A DNA stretch of 5,240 bases from Ruminococcaceae bacterium UBA3220 (GCA_002363095.1 DEWC01000088.1:1-5240); one strand, 5' to 3'; positions 1 to 5,240 are shown, counted from the stretch's first letter. Numbers and translations are program-made. The notes: generated by a model from the letters alone, not told the origin.

Positions 1-50
1 ACCTGTCGCCGGAAAAACAAAATGGCGCCGAGAACGGCGCCACACCATAA
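1..50 (+). CDS. Possible 3' end of an upstream gene (partial)
   Basis: Reading from base 3 gives an open frame ending at TAA (48-50), with the tail LSPEKQNGAENGATP. The stop lies 23 bases before an intrinsic terminator, which is where a gene end would be expected. The tail is polar and has a short NGA-E-NGA repeat, typical of a disordered C-terminus, but it is too short to assign to any family. The other two forward frames run on through the terminator, so they are poorer candidates. No function can be given. The stretch could equally be non-coding, since it also contains an inverted repeat. Confidence 0.35.
   Translation, partial: LSPEKQNGAENGATP
21..41. repeat. Tandem 9-base repeat forming a GGCGCC hairpin
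   Basis: AATGGCGCC (21-29) and AACGGCGCC (33-41) are near-identical copies separated by GAG. Because GGCGCC is its own reverse complement, the pair also forms a 7-bp inverted repeat (24-30 with 35-41, loop AGAA). An outer ACCTGT (1-6) could pair with ACAGGT (53-58). If the region is coding, the repeat encodes NGA twice. It has no T-tract, so it is not a terminator by itself. Confidence 0.5.
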
Positions 51-73
51 CAACAGGTTTATCGAAAGACTGT

Positions 74-98
74 GCCGGACTTATAGTCCGGCTTTTTT
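74..98 (+). terminator. Intrinsic terminator upstream of spoIIIA
   Basis: A perfect 7-bp GC-rich stem, GCCGGAC (74-80) paired with GTCCGGC (86-92), has a 5-base TTATA loop and is followed by six T (93-98). This is a standard rho-independent terminator for whatever is transcribed rightward into the window. It separates that transcript from the spoIIIA operon, so spoIIIA must have its own promoter in the 60 bases that follow. Confidence 0.85.
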
Positions 99-112
99 AT
101 GCCCTAATTTGT

Positions 113-140
113 TCTAAATCGGACAAACCCGTCATATTCT
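113..140 (+). promoter_or_regulatory. Candidate sigma-E promoter of the spoIIIA operon
   Basis: spoIIIA operons are transcribed in the mother cell by sigma-E (established for Bacillus subtilis). Between the upstream terminator and the first gene, CATATTCT (133-140) keeps the CATA core and final T of the sigma-E -10 consensus CATACAMT, matching 6 of 8. The best -35 at usable spacing is TCTAAAT (113-119), 13 bases upstream, and it is a weak match. Transcription would begin near 147, just before the SD. TCATATT (132-138) matches the sigma-E -35 consensus KMATATT exactly, but a -10 at proper spacing would fall on the SD, so I prefer the first reading. A poor sigma-A alternative (TTGTTC 109-114, CATATT 133-138) cannot be excluded. 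Confidence 0.35.
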
Positions 141-152
141 TTAGTAAAGAAA

Positions 153-163
153 AAGGAAGTGAG
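153..163 (+). promoter_or_regulatory. SD sequence overlapping the predicted spoIIIAA start
   Basis: AAGGAAGTGAG is a near match to the anti-SD complement AAGGAGGTGAT. It contains the GTG (159-161) that is the only canonical start codon nearby. With that start the AGGA core lies one base away, too close for ordinary initiation. The ACG at 168-170 lies 10 bases after the core. The SD looks genuine; the start codon is what remains uncertain. Confidence 0.6.
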
Positions 164-1070
164 AAAAACGGAGAGCGCATGGGATTATTGCTTGAACAGT
201 ATTTCAAAATCGGTTTCTTCAAGGCTGGACTTGCTTATAGAAGACATAAAAAATCAGGTTCAGGAAATAAGGATAAGAAACGGTCTGCCGCTCGCGGTAA
301 CCGTAACGGGAAAATCGGTTTTTGTTTCTAATGACGGACAAACATCATATAATCCTGGCAACGCCTATATTTGTTCGAAAGAAGATATAGATATAACATA
401 TTCGTTGATTACAAACCGCTCTGTTTATGCACACGCAGAAGAGATTAAGGAAGGCTTCATTCGAATGCCTAACGGATGCAGAGCCGGTATTTCGGGCAGC
501 TTCTCAAATACGGGAATGATTTACGATATTTCCGGGATAAATATACGAATTGCTAAAGAATTTATCGGGTGCGCCGATGGTTTGTCTGCCGAATACGGCG
601 GTGGCGGCGCTGTCATTTTAGGGCCTCCCGGGTCGGGGAAAACAACTGTTTTGAGGGATTTTATAAGACAAATCTCAAACAAAGGAAAAAGGGTTTCGCT
701 TATAGATTCACGAGGTGAAATATCCGCCTCATATTCAGGAAAACCGCGTTATGATTTGGGATTTAATACCGATGTGTACATAACTAATGATAAGGCGTTC
801 GGGATAATGGCGGCGCTTAGGACAATGTTCCCGCAGGTGATTGCGTTTGACGAACTCGGAACCGAAAAGGAACTTAGTGGCGTAATGGACGGATTCAATT
901 CCGGTGTCGAAGTTGTAACAACGGCACATATAGGTTGTATTGAGGATATAAAATCGCGAAAGGTCGTTTCCGGGCTTTTAAAATCGGGGGCGGTAAAAAA
1001 TGTATTTTTGCTTTCCGGCAGGATAGGGGAAACGCCGTTAAAGGTAAAGATTGAGGATGTGATTGTTTGA
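159..1070 (+). CDS. spoIIIAA: Stage III sporulation protein AA, secretion-type ATPase
   Basis: This is the cytosolic ATPase of the SpoIIIA-SpoIIQ channel, made in the mother cell and related to type II/IV secretion ATPases. It is 303 residues long, close to the roughly 307 of B. subtilis. The N-terminal part carries the family segment QVQEIRIRNGLPLAV (33-47) and the AEEIKEGFIRMPNGCRAGI region (93-111). The ATPase core has Walker A GPPGSGKTT (155-163), then LIDSRGEI (181-188), Walker B VIAFDE (227-232), and TTAHIG (254-259) in place of the usual ATAHG. GTG at 159 is the only standard start between an in-frame stop (105-107) and TTG at 192, but the SD-like AAGGAAGTGAG (153-163) runs through this GTG, leaving no normal spacing. 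A non-standard ACG start at 168 would sit properly behind the SD. The gene overlaps spoIIIAB by 4 bases. Confidence 0.95.
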   Translation: MRKTESAWDYCLNSISKSVSSRLDLLIEDIKNQVQEIRIRNGLPLAVTVTGKSVFVSNDGQTSYNPGNAYICSKEDIDITYSLITNRSVYAHAEEIKEGFIRMPNGCRAGISGSFSNTGMIYDISGINIRIAKEFIGCADGLSAEYGGGGAVILGPPGSGKTTVLRDFIRQISNKGKRVSLIDSRGEISASYSGKPRYDLGFNTDVYITNDKAFGIMAALRTMFPQVIAFDELGTEKELSGVMDGFNSGVEVVTTAHIGCIEDIKSRKVVSGLLKSGAVKNVFLLSGRIGETPLKVKIEDVIV

Positions 1071-1519
1071 TTTTTCTTAAAATTATCGGGAGTATAATCA
1101 TCCTGTTTTGCGGTATTCAATTCGGTGTTTATAAATCTTATAACGCGAAAATAAGACGGGATGTTCTGCAAAAAATCGTTATCGCACTCGAAACACTTTC
1201 GATAGAAATCAGGCTTAAAAGAGGGGAGTTGTTTCCGCTTTTAAGGAGACTGTTTTGCGACGATTACATAGTTTTTTCGGACAACCGCTTTTTTATATCG
1301 GAAAAACACATTAAAAAAAGCCAGTTGAATAAGCTTAACGAAATGGCGTTAAGTCTCGGAAAGAGCGATTCGCAGGGAGAATGCGATATAATATCGATTT
1401 ATCAATCTGTTTTTCAGGGCTTTTTGGCTGATGCGGAGAAAGAATATAAAACAAACAAAAAAATATGGAATACGCTCGGCTTAGGCGGAGGGTTGACAAT
1501 TGTTTTGTTATTAGTTTGA
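1067..1519 (+). CDS. spoIIIAB: Stage III sporulation protein AB
   Basis: This is a membrane component of the SpoIIIA channel, similar in part to the GspF-like platform proteins of secretion systems and thought to work with the AA ATPase. It has 150 residues, somewhat shorter than the roughly 170 of B. subtilis. An N-terminal hydrophobic segment (3-20) is followed by a helical domain with ALETLSIEIRLKRGEL (40-55), a typical SpoIIIAB stretch. The C-terminus DAEKEYKTNKKIWNTLGLGGGLTIVLLLV (122-150) ends in a second hydrophobic segment, just as the Bacillus protein does (LGFLAGLLLILLLM). The start is TTG, in a TTGA overlap with the spoIIIAA stop. SD-like GAGGATGTGAT (1053-1063) gives good spacing to this TTG, so the rare start codon is well supported. 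Confidence 0.93.
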   Translation: MIFLKIIGSIIILFCGIQFGVYKSYNAKIRRDVLQKIVIALETLSIEIRLKRGELFPLLRRLFCDDYIVFSDNRFFISEKHIKKSQLNKLNEMALSLGKSDSQGECDIISIYQSVFQGFLADAEKEYKTNKKIWNTLGLGGGLTIVLLLV

Positions 1520-1555
1520 ACAAATGAATTTCGTTAAGAAAAAAAGGTGAATTAA

Positions 1556-1750
1556 ATGGATGTTGATTTTATATTTAAGATTGCGGCAATAGGGATTATC
1601 GTAACCGTTTTGAATTTATTGCTCGTTCGCTTCGGCAGAGAGGAACAGGCGATGCTCACCACACTTGCGGGGCTTGTTGTTGTGCTTTTGATGATAGTAA
1701 AATCGATTTCGGAATTATTTGCTGAAATTAAAGGCTTGTTCGGACTATGA
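1556..1750 (+). CDS. spoIIIAC: Stage III sporulation protein AC
   Basis: This is a very small integral membrane subunit of the SpoIIIA channel. Its 64 residues compare with about 68 in Bacillus. Two hydrophobic helices (about 5-25 and 33-53) flank a polar turn RFGREEQ (25-31), matching the two-helix hairpin of SpoIIIAC, including the MxVDxIFKIAxxGI start and the SELFAEIKGLF tail. The start is ATG behind a strong SD, AAGGTGA (1544-1550). It follows spoIIIAB after a 36-base gap, one of two real gaps within the operon. The stop overlaps the next start as ATGA, so spoIIIAD is probably translated by coupling. Confidence 0.94.
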   Translation: MDVDFIFKIAAIGIIVTVLNLLLVRFGREEQAMLTTLAGLVVVLLMIVKSISELFAEIKGLFGL

Positions 1751-2142
1751 TTGGCGAGTTTTTAAAGATTTCGGCTATCGTTATCATCCTGCTTGGAATT
1801 TGTATTTTGTTTAAAAGTTATCGCCCTGAATATAATTTTCTGCTTACCGTTTCGGTTTCGGCAGTCATAGCAACGGTTGTCCTTGTCAAGGTTTATCCAA
1901 GCGTGAAAATACTTGAAAATATGTATTATATTTCTTCCGGAAACCGAAACAGTTTCACGGTAGTGATAAAGGCGCTGGTTATCTCCTATATTTCGGGATT
2001 TTGCGGTGATGCCTGCAGGGATTTCGGACAAACCGCCCTGGCACAAAAAGTCGAATTTGCCGGCAGATGTGCGATATTTGTACTTACGGTACCCGTTTTG
2101 ACAACGGTTTTGGAAACCGCAATGGGGTTTGTCGGCGTATGA
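1747..2142 (+). CDS. spoIIIAD: Stage III sporulation protein AD
   Basis: This integral membrane subunit belongs to the same family as SpoIIIAC but carries a second, longer half. It has 131 residues against about 133 in Bacillus. Hydrophobic segments lie at about 6-22, 29-48, 70-90 and 104-126. The segment GDACRDFGQTALAQKVEFAGR (87-107), followed by VPVLTTVLETAMGFV (115-129), is the diagnostic C-terminal signature; Bacillus has AQLTKDAGQGAIASKIELAGK and VPILTVIIETILGL at the same place. The start is the ATG of an ATGA overlap with spoIIIAC. No convincing SD precedes it, so translation likely depends on spoIIIAC. Its own stop forms another ATGA with spoIIIAE. Confidence 0.94.
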   Translation: MIGEFLKISAIVIILLGICILFKSYRPEYNFLLTVSVSAVIATVVLVKVYPSVKILENMYYISSGNRNSFTVVIKALVISYISGFCGDACRDFGQTALAQKVEFAGRCAIFVLTVPVLTTVLETAMGFVGV

Positions 2143-3269
2143 AAAAGGCAGTGATAATAACCTTATTTGCGTTTGTGATTATTATCCCGTTCGGAGGAAT
2201 AACCGTAAACGCCGAAGCCCGTAATGATTACGACAGCGCATATTCTATTGTCGATTCCGATGAAATGAAAGACTTTTTGGCAGAAAGCAATAATGACTAT
2301 TTTGAAAAAAACGGAATAGATATTAAGGAAAAGAACTGGGTAAATCGGGTAACGACAGATAACTTCTTAGGACAAATAATCAATACTGTTAAAGATACTG
2401 CCTTGAAGCCGGTGCGGATTTTCTTTTCTTTGATTTGTATCATAATTATTACCGCCGCGTTTACAGGCGGCGAATCGCATATCGGTGTTGGCAAAACCGC
2501 GGGGATTACGGCAATTTCGGTGGTGTCGGTCATAATACTTAACGATGTATGGAGCCTTATTTCAACACTCGTTACAACGGTCAAAAGCGTTTGCACTATC
2601 ATTATGATGTTTGTGCCCGTCTTGGAGACAACTCTTTTTATGTCGGGGAGGGTTTCAACAGCCGCCGTCTCTTGCGGGGCGCTTCTCGGAATGACCCAGG
2701 GACTTTCGTTAATCGCCACCGATTATGTTATGCCGATTATGGGGGGATATTTGGGGCTCGGCATCGCTTCTTCGTTAACGCCTTTCGAATTTATAAAGCA
2801 AATCGGAAATGCGCTGAAAAAAGCCTCGGTAGTGATTCTTACGGTCGTTTTTTCTGCTTTTGTCGGGATTACGGGGTTGCAGACGACCGTTAATGCGGCT
2901 GCCGATAATCTGGCTGTTAAGACCACAAAATTTGTTGTCGGGACATTTGTTCCGATAGGCGGCGGAAGTTTAAGTGAAGCGGCAAATACGGTATATTCTT
3001 CAATGTCGCTGATAAAATCTTCGGTAGGCGTTTATGCTGTTTTGAGCATAGTTGTTGTATGTCTGCCGGTAATTATATTAACACTTCTGTTCAAACTGGT
3101 TTTTTCAATTTCAACGGTAATAGCCGAAACATTTTCTCAAAAAGAACTTGCAGGGCTTTTGTCGGCTGTTAATTCGCTGTTATCGGTTGTTTTGTCAATA
3201 GCGCTGTTTTTCGGCGGTGTATTTGTCTTTTCTATAGCAATTATTATCGGGCTGTCCGGCGGAGGATAA
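2139..3269 (+). CDS. spoIIIAE: Stage III sporulation protein AE
   Basis: This is the large polytopic membrane protein of the SpoIIIA channel, 376 residues. The frame is open further upstream (from 2067), but the start chosen is ATG 2139, which overlaps the spoIIIAD stop as ATGA and begins a proper signal peptide: MKK, a hydrophobic core (4-22), and a likely cleavage site VNA-EA (23-27). A polar extracytoplasmic region (27-90) follows, then about six to eight hydrophobic segments (near 92-108, 120-148, 150-168, 190-212, 230-248, 298-320, 340-372). The segment NLAVKTTKFVVGTFVPIGGGSLSEA (257-281) is the conserved family core. It is slightly shorter than the Bacillus protein (about 399). Only one base separates it from spoIIIAF, whose SD lies in its last codons. 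Confidence 0.94.
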   Translation: MKKAVIITLFAFVIIIPFGGITVNAEARNDYDSAYSIVDSDEMKDFLAESNNDYFEKNGIDIKEKNWVNRVTTDNFLGQIINTVKDTALKPVRIFFSLICIIIITAAFTGGESHIGVGKTAGITAISVVSVIILNDVWSLISTLVTTVKSVCTIIMMFVPVLETTLFMSGRVSTAAVSCGALLGMTQGLSLIATDYVMPIMGGYLGLGIASSLTPFEFIKQIGNALKKASVVILTVVFSAFVGITGLQTTVNAAADNLAVKTTKFVVGTFVPIGGGSLSEAANTVYSSMSLIKSSVGVYAVLSIVVVCLPVIILTLLFKLVFSISTVIAETFSQKELAGLLSAVNSLLSVVLSIALFFGGVFVFSIAIIIGLSGGG

Positions 3270-3270
3270 A

Positions 3271-3690
3271 ATGAGGGAGTTTTCATCGTTTGCAATTTCC
3301 TTCTGCGGCGTATGCGTCGCAACGGGAGGCATCTATATGCTTATACCCGAAGGAAGGATGACCAAAACAGTAAAATATATTATCGTGCTGACCTTAATTT
3401 CGGCATTTATAGGCGTTTTTTCGGTTAATTTAAGCATCAATTTTCAAAACCGAAGCAATAAATCCCAATATGCCGAAAGCGAGCGAGGGGAGAAGGTTAT
3501 GGGCGCAGTGTTCGAACAGGCGCTTAAAATGAACGATATTGAATTTGAAAAAATAGTGATTTTTACGGATAAAACGGAGGAGGGAAGCATAACTATTACT
3601 AAGATACAGGTTTTTACAAATGAAAACCGGGAGAAAGTCGTCTCCGCTATCGGTAATGGTAACGCCTATGATATCGAAATTGTCAGCTAA
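3271..3690 (+). CDS. spoIIIAF: Stage III sporulation protein AF (short form)
   Basis: This membrane-anchored subunit carries a C-terminal domain of the ring-building type. Two N-terminal hydrophobic helices (about 6-24 and 35-54) flank LIPEGRMTKTVKYI (24-37), the hallmark loop of SpoIIIAF. The soluble part (55-139) is about 85 residues, whereas the whole Bacillus protein is near 206, so much of the usual linker and domain is missing. The end still has an alpha-beta pattern: VFEQALKMNDIEFEKIVIFTD, then ITITKIQVFT, then EKVVSAIGNGNAYDIEIVS. There is no frameshift signature: the neighbouring gene starts normally and the frame ends cleanly. The start is ATG after GGAGG (3261-3265), which sits in the spoIIIAE terminal codons. 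It overlaps spoIIIAG. Confidence 0.88.
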   Translation: MREFSSFAISFCGVCVATGGIYMLIPEGRMTKTVKYIIVLTLISAFIGVFSVNLSINFQNRSNKSQYAESERGEKVMGAVFEQALKMNDIEFEKIVIFTDKTEEGSITITKIQVFTNENREKVVSAIGNGNAYDIEIVS

Positions 3691-4222
3691 ATTAAACATT
3701 AAAGGATTAGGAGAAAAGATAAAACAACCTAAATTTCTTATTATAATCGGACTTGTCGGAATTTTGATTATCGGGCTTTCTTCACTTTTGCCAAAGTTCA
3801 AACAAAACAAACTCAAAACCGGCGAGAATTTTGATTGCGACGAATACCGAAGACTGATGGAGGATAATGTTCGTTCCGTAGTTACGGGGATAACCGGTGA
3901 TAAAAATGCCACCGTGGTTGTTACGCTCCGAAACGGTATAAGGTATTCGTATGCCGACGACACCAAAACCGATTCAAGTACGACCGACGGCGAAAAAGCC
4001 GTGCAGTCAAGCAGTCGTAATGAATCAAATCACATTACCGTAAGGACTTCCTCAGGTGAAGAAAAGGCGCTGATAGTTACTGAAAATATGCCTGAAATCA
4101 GAGGTGTTGCAATTGTTTGCGTTGGCGGTGATAGCGAGGCTTTGTCAAGCGAAATAAAGGCTGCGGTTATGGCGGCGCTTGACATTACCGAAAAACGAAT
4201 TTACATAACCGGAAGAAATTAA
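3668..4222 (+). CDS. spoIIIAG: Stage III sporulation protein AG, ring-forming subunit
   Basis: SpoIIIAG forms a large ring in the space between mother cell and forespore membranes, using a ring-building motif (RBM) domain also found in FliF and secretin-like proteins. With this start there are 184 residues, against about 229 in Bacillus. A basic N-terminus is followed by one membrane helix (23-41). After it come helix YRRLMEDNVRSVVTGI (60-75), strand ATVVVTLRNG (81-90), a polar Ser/Thr-rich insertion (about 96-130), then ALIVTENMPEIRGVAIVCVGG (134-154), helix SSEIKAAVMAALDI (160-173) and strand RIYITG (177-182), the classic RBM ending. The insertion is short for the beta-rich insert of Bacillus. 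The start is uncertain: ATG 3668 overlaps spoIIIAF by 23 bases. ATG 3656 and ATG 3620 are also in frame but imply longer overlaps, and none has a strong SD. Confidence 0.92.
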   Translation: MISKLSAKLNIKGLGEKIKQPKFLIIIGLVGILIIGLSSLLPKFKQNKLKTGENFDCDEYRRLMEDNVRSVVTGITGDKNATVVVTLRNGIRYSYADDTKTDSSTTDGEKAVQSSSRNESNHITVRTSSGEEKALIVTENMPEIRGVAIVCVGGDSEALSSEIKAAVMAALDITEKRIYITGRN

Positions 4223-4243
4223 TTTTTATAAAAAGGTGATTTT

Positions 4244-4774
4244 ATGAGCAAAGGTAAAGTTTTTACAAAGGGTCAGGTTATCGCGTTCCTTATGGTTTTA
4301 TGCTTGGGAGCCGCCATTGTTTTGAATGTCAAATTCTCGCAGACGGGCAAGTACTTAGGAGAAGCAACCTATGTCAGCAAGACTTCGGGAACCGCGGTAA
4401 AAACATCTTCCTCGGGAGTTAAACAGAGCGATTATTTTGAGCAGGCAAAAGAATCAAGAAAAAAGGCGTACACCGAAGCGGAGAATAAGGTTAAGGAACT
4501 TCTCGATACCGATAAACTCAGCGACGCTGATAAAAAAACGGTTTTGGAAACGGTAAACGCAATAGCCTTAAACCTTGAAAAAGCAAATAATATCGAAACA
4601 ATTCTTATCGGCAAGGGCTTCAAGAATGCCGTTGCGGTTCTGACACCTAACGACGCGAGCATAGTTGTTAAATCGGATGGACTCAATGCCGCTCAGACCA
4701 TGCAAATACAAGAGGCTGTAACAACACAAACCGGCATTGATCTTGCAAATATAAAAATTGTTACGGTAAAATAG
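4244..4774 (+). CDS. spoIIIAH: Stage III sporulation protein AH, SpoIIQ partner
   Basis: SpoIIIAH is anchored in the mother-cell membrane and binds forespore SpoIIQ across the intermembrane space, forming the zipper that holds the engulfing membranes and the channel together. The 176 residues comprise a basic N-terminus, one membrane helix (12-29), a Ser/Thr/Gly-rich linker (36-61), a helical segment DYFEQAKESRKKAYTEAENKVKELL (63-87) and the C-terminal YscJ/FliF-like domain: NIETILIGKGFKNAVAVL (116-133), SIVVKSDGLNAAQTMQIQEAVTTQTGI (139-165) and NIKIVTVK (169-176). This pattern matches the family closely. ATG follows a strong SD, AAAGGTGAT (4232-4240), after a 21-base gap from spoIIIAG, so it is translated independently. 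No terminator follows it. Confidence 0.95.
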   Translation: MSKGKVFTKGQVIAFLMVLCLGAAIVLNVKFSQTGKYLGEATYVSKTSGTAVKTSSSGVKQSDYFEQAKESRKKAYTEAENKVKELLDTDKLSDADKKTVLETVNAIALNLEKANNIETILIGKGFKNAVAVLTPNDASIVVKSDGLNAAQTMQIQEAVTTQTGIDLANIKIVTVK

Positions 4775-4802
4775 TTGCATTTTTTAAAAAATATGGTAAA
4801 AT
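4775..4802 (+). promoter_or_regulatory. Sigma-A-like extended -10 promoter of the Asp23-family gene
   Basis: TTGCAT (4775-4780), beginning on the base after the spoIIIAH stop, lies 16 bases from TAAAAT (4797-4802). TG at 4794-4795 gives an extended -10 (TGGTAAAAT). The -10 matches the sigma-A consensus at 5 of 6 positions and the -35 shares its TTG. Transcription would start near 4809, leaving a short leader before the SD at 4821. This suggests vegetative expression of the downstream gene independent of sigma-E. The spacer holds the AT palindrome ATTTTTTAAAAAAT (part of 4779-4792). Confidence 0.6.
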
Positions 4803-4834
4803 ATAAGAAAAAAGGAATCCGGAGGAAACGGCTG

Positions 4835-5188
4835 ATGTCTGAAAACAAAGTTGAAATATCCGTTAGTGATGATGTTCTTGAAAAAATGGCGGCAATTGCA
4901 ACCCGTGAGGTAGAGGGTGTTGCCGACCTTGCAAAAAAGACCGTTGATATCAAGGGTGCCGTTAAAAATCTGAATGTTTTTAAGGCGGTAAAGGTAGAAA
5001 ACAGCGGCGGAACCCTTCGCTTCGATATTTTTGTTGTTCTCAAAAAATCGGCAAAACTCCGCGAAACGGTGGAAAAAATTCAGTCGAATGTTAAAGAAAA
5101 GGTTCAAACGAGCACCGATACTGCCGTAACCAAAGTTAATGTTGTAGTTGCTGATATTTTTGATGATTTGTCCTCCGATAACGGATAA
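4835..5188 (+). CDS. Asp23/Gls24 family protein, YqhY-like
   Basis: A small cytosolic protein of the Asp23/Gls24 (DUF322) family, 117 residues with no membrane segment. Visible family features are the opening VEISVSDDVLEKMAAIATREVEGVADL (6-32), with the typical I-x-x-x-A-x-x-E-V-x-G-V pattern, the strand RFDIFVVLKKSAKLRETVEKIQSNVKEKV (62-90, the D-x-x-V-V-x-x-G-like middle) and the closing TDTAVTKVNVVVADI (94-108). Relatives in this neighbourhood are YqhY of Bacillus, next to accB-accC and nusB, which has been linked to control of fatty-acid synthesis; the exact role here is unknown. The frame is open from 4775, but ATG 4835 is chosen because it follows GGAGG (4821-4825) at 9 bases and begins the conserved domain. 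It is flanked by its own promoter and terminator. Confidence 0.9.
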   Translation: MSENKVEISVSDDVLEKMAAIATREVEGVADLAKKTVDIKGAVKNLNVFKAVKVENSGGTLRFDIFVVLKKSAKLRETVEKIQSNVKEKVQTSTDTAVTKVNVVVADIFDDLSSDNG

Positions 5189-5205
5189 CTGTATATTTAC
5201 CGTAT

Positions 5206-5240
5206 GCGCTCTTTAAGATTATTCTTAAAGGGCGCTTTTT
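5206..5240 (+). terminator. Intrinsic terminator after the Asp23-family gene
   Basis: GCGCTCTTTAAG (5206-5217) pairs with CTTAAAGGGCGC (5224-5235) over 12 bp with one G-T wobble and a 6-base ATTATT loop. At least five T follow (5236-5240), reaching the window edge, so the T-tract may be longer. It lies 17 bases after the stop codon. It should end both the Asp23-family transcript and any read-through from spoIIIA. The stem is followed by Ts only on the + strand side, so it acts rightward. Confidence 0.9.

Noticed and set aside
749..1171. 140-residue - strand open frame across spoIIIAA/spoIIIAB
   Set aside because: Overlaps the conserved Walker B region of the ATPase in antisense; shadow frame.
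1524..1550. Eight-codon mini-ORF (MNFVKKKR) between spoIIIAB and spoIIIAC
   Set aside because: It has no SD and is made of the A-rich spacer and the spoIIIAC SD; too short to support.
2067..2138. 24-residue N-terminal extension of SpoIIIAE
   Set aside because: It would overlap the conserved end of spoIIIAD and place charged residues before the signal peptide; ATG 2139 in the ATGA overlap fits better.
2297..2719. 140-residue - strand open frame inside spoIIIAE
   Set aside because: Antisense shadow of a long membrane-protein gene, without RBS or family features.
3430..3966. 178-residue open frame on the - strand across the spoIIIAF/spoIIIAG junction
   Set aside because: It lies wholly antisense to two recognised genes, has no recognisable domain, and its Ser/Ile-rich composition is what the complement of these codons would give.
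808..4180. Identical 12-mers ATGGCGGCGCTT at 808-819 and 4169-4180
   Set aside because: Both encode MAAL in frame within unrelated conserved helices; coincidence of codon choice, not a repeat element.
4775..4834. 20-residue N-terminal extension of the Asp23-family protein from TTG
   Set aside because: The stretch is promoter, leader and SD; ATG 4835 sits correctly behind GGAGG and begins the conserved domain.

Overview
The window holds a complete spoIIIA operon, spoIIIAA to spoIIIAH in the canonical order and all on the + strand, followed by a small Asp23/YqhY-family gene. It therefore comes from an endospore-forming Firmicute. The moderate-to-low GC content by eye, SD-rich gene starts, and the lack of the accB-accC pair that separates spoIIIAH from yqhY in Bacillus point to Clostridia rather than Bacilli. 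A closer placement, for example among Oscillospiraceae/Ruminococcaceae-like gut clostridia, is only a guess.

Layout. Positions 1-50 look like the last codons of an upstream gene, followed by a clear intrinsic terminator (74-98). A short region (99-158) carries a weak candidate sigma-E promoter and a Shine-Dalgarno (SD) sequence. The eight spoIIIA genes then run from 159 to 4774. AA/AB, AC/AD, AD/AE and AF/AG overlap, and AE and AF are one base apart, so translational coupling is likely. The exceptions are spoIIIAC and spoIIIAH, which have short gaps and strong SDs of their own. A sigma-A-like extended -10 promoter starts directly after the spoIIIAH stop and drives the Asp23-family gene (4835-5188), which ends at a 12-bp hairpin terminator running into the right edge.

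Function. The family is known to build the mother-cell half of the channel (the SpoIIIA-SpoIIQ or 'A-Q' complex) that joins mother cell and forespore after engulfment and is needed for late forespore gene expression. AA is the cytosolic secretion-type ATPase. AB, AC, AD and AE are integral membrane components. AF, AG and AH carry ring-building or related domains in the intermembrane space. SpoIIQ, the forespore partner, is not encoded here.

I found no RNA genes, mobile elements, CRISPR arrays or foreign-looking genes. The points worth a second look are modest: an awkward spoIIIAA start codon, unusually short SpoIIIAF and SpoIIIAG, and the independently transcribed Asp23-family gene. I do not see an undescribed system here.
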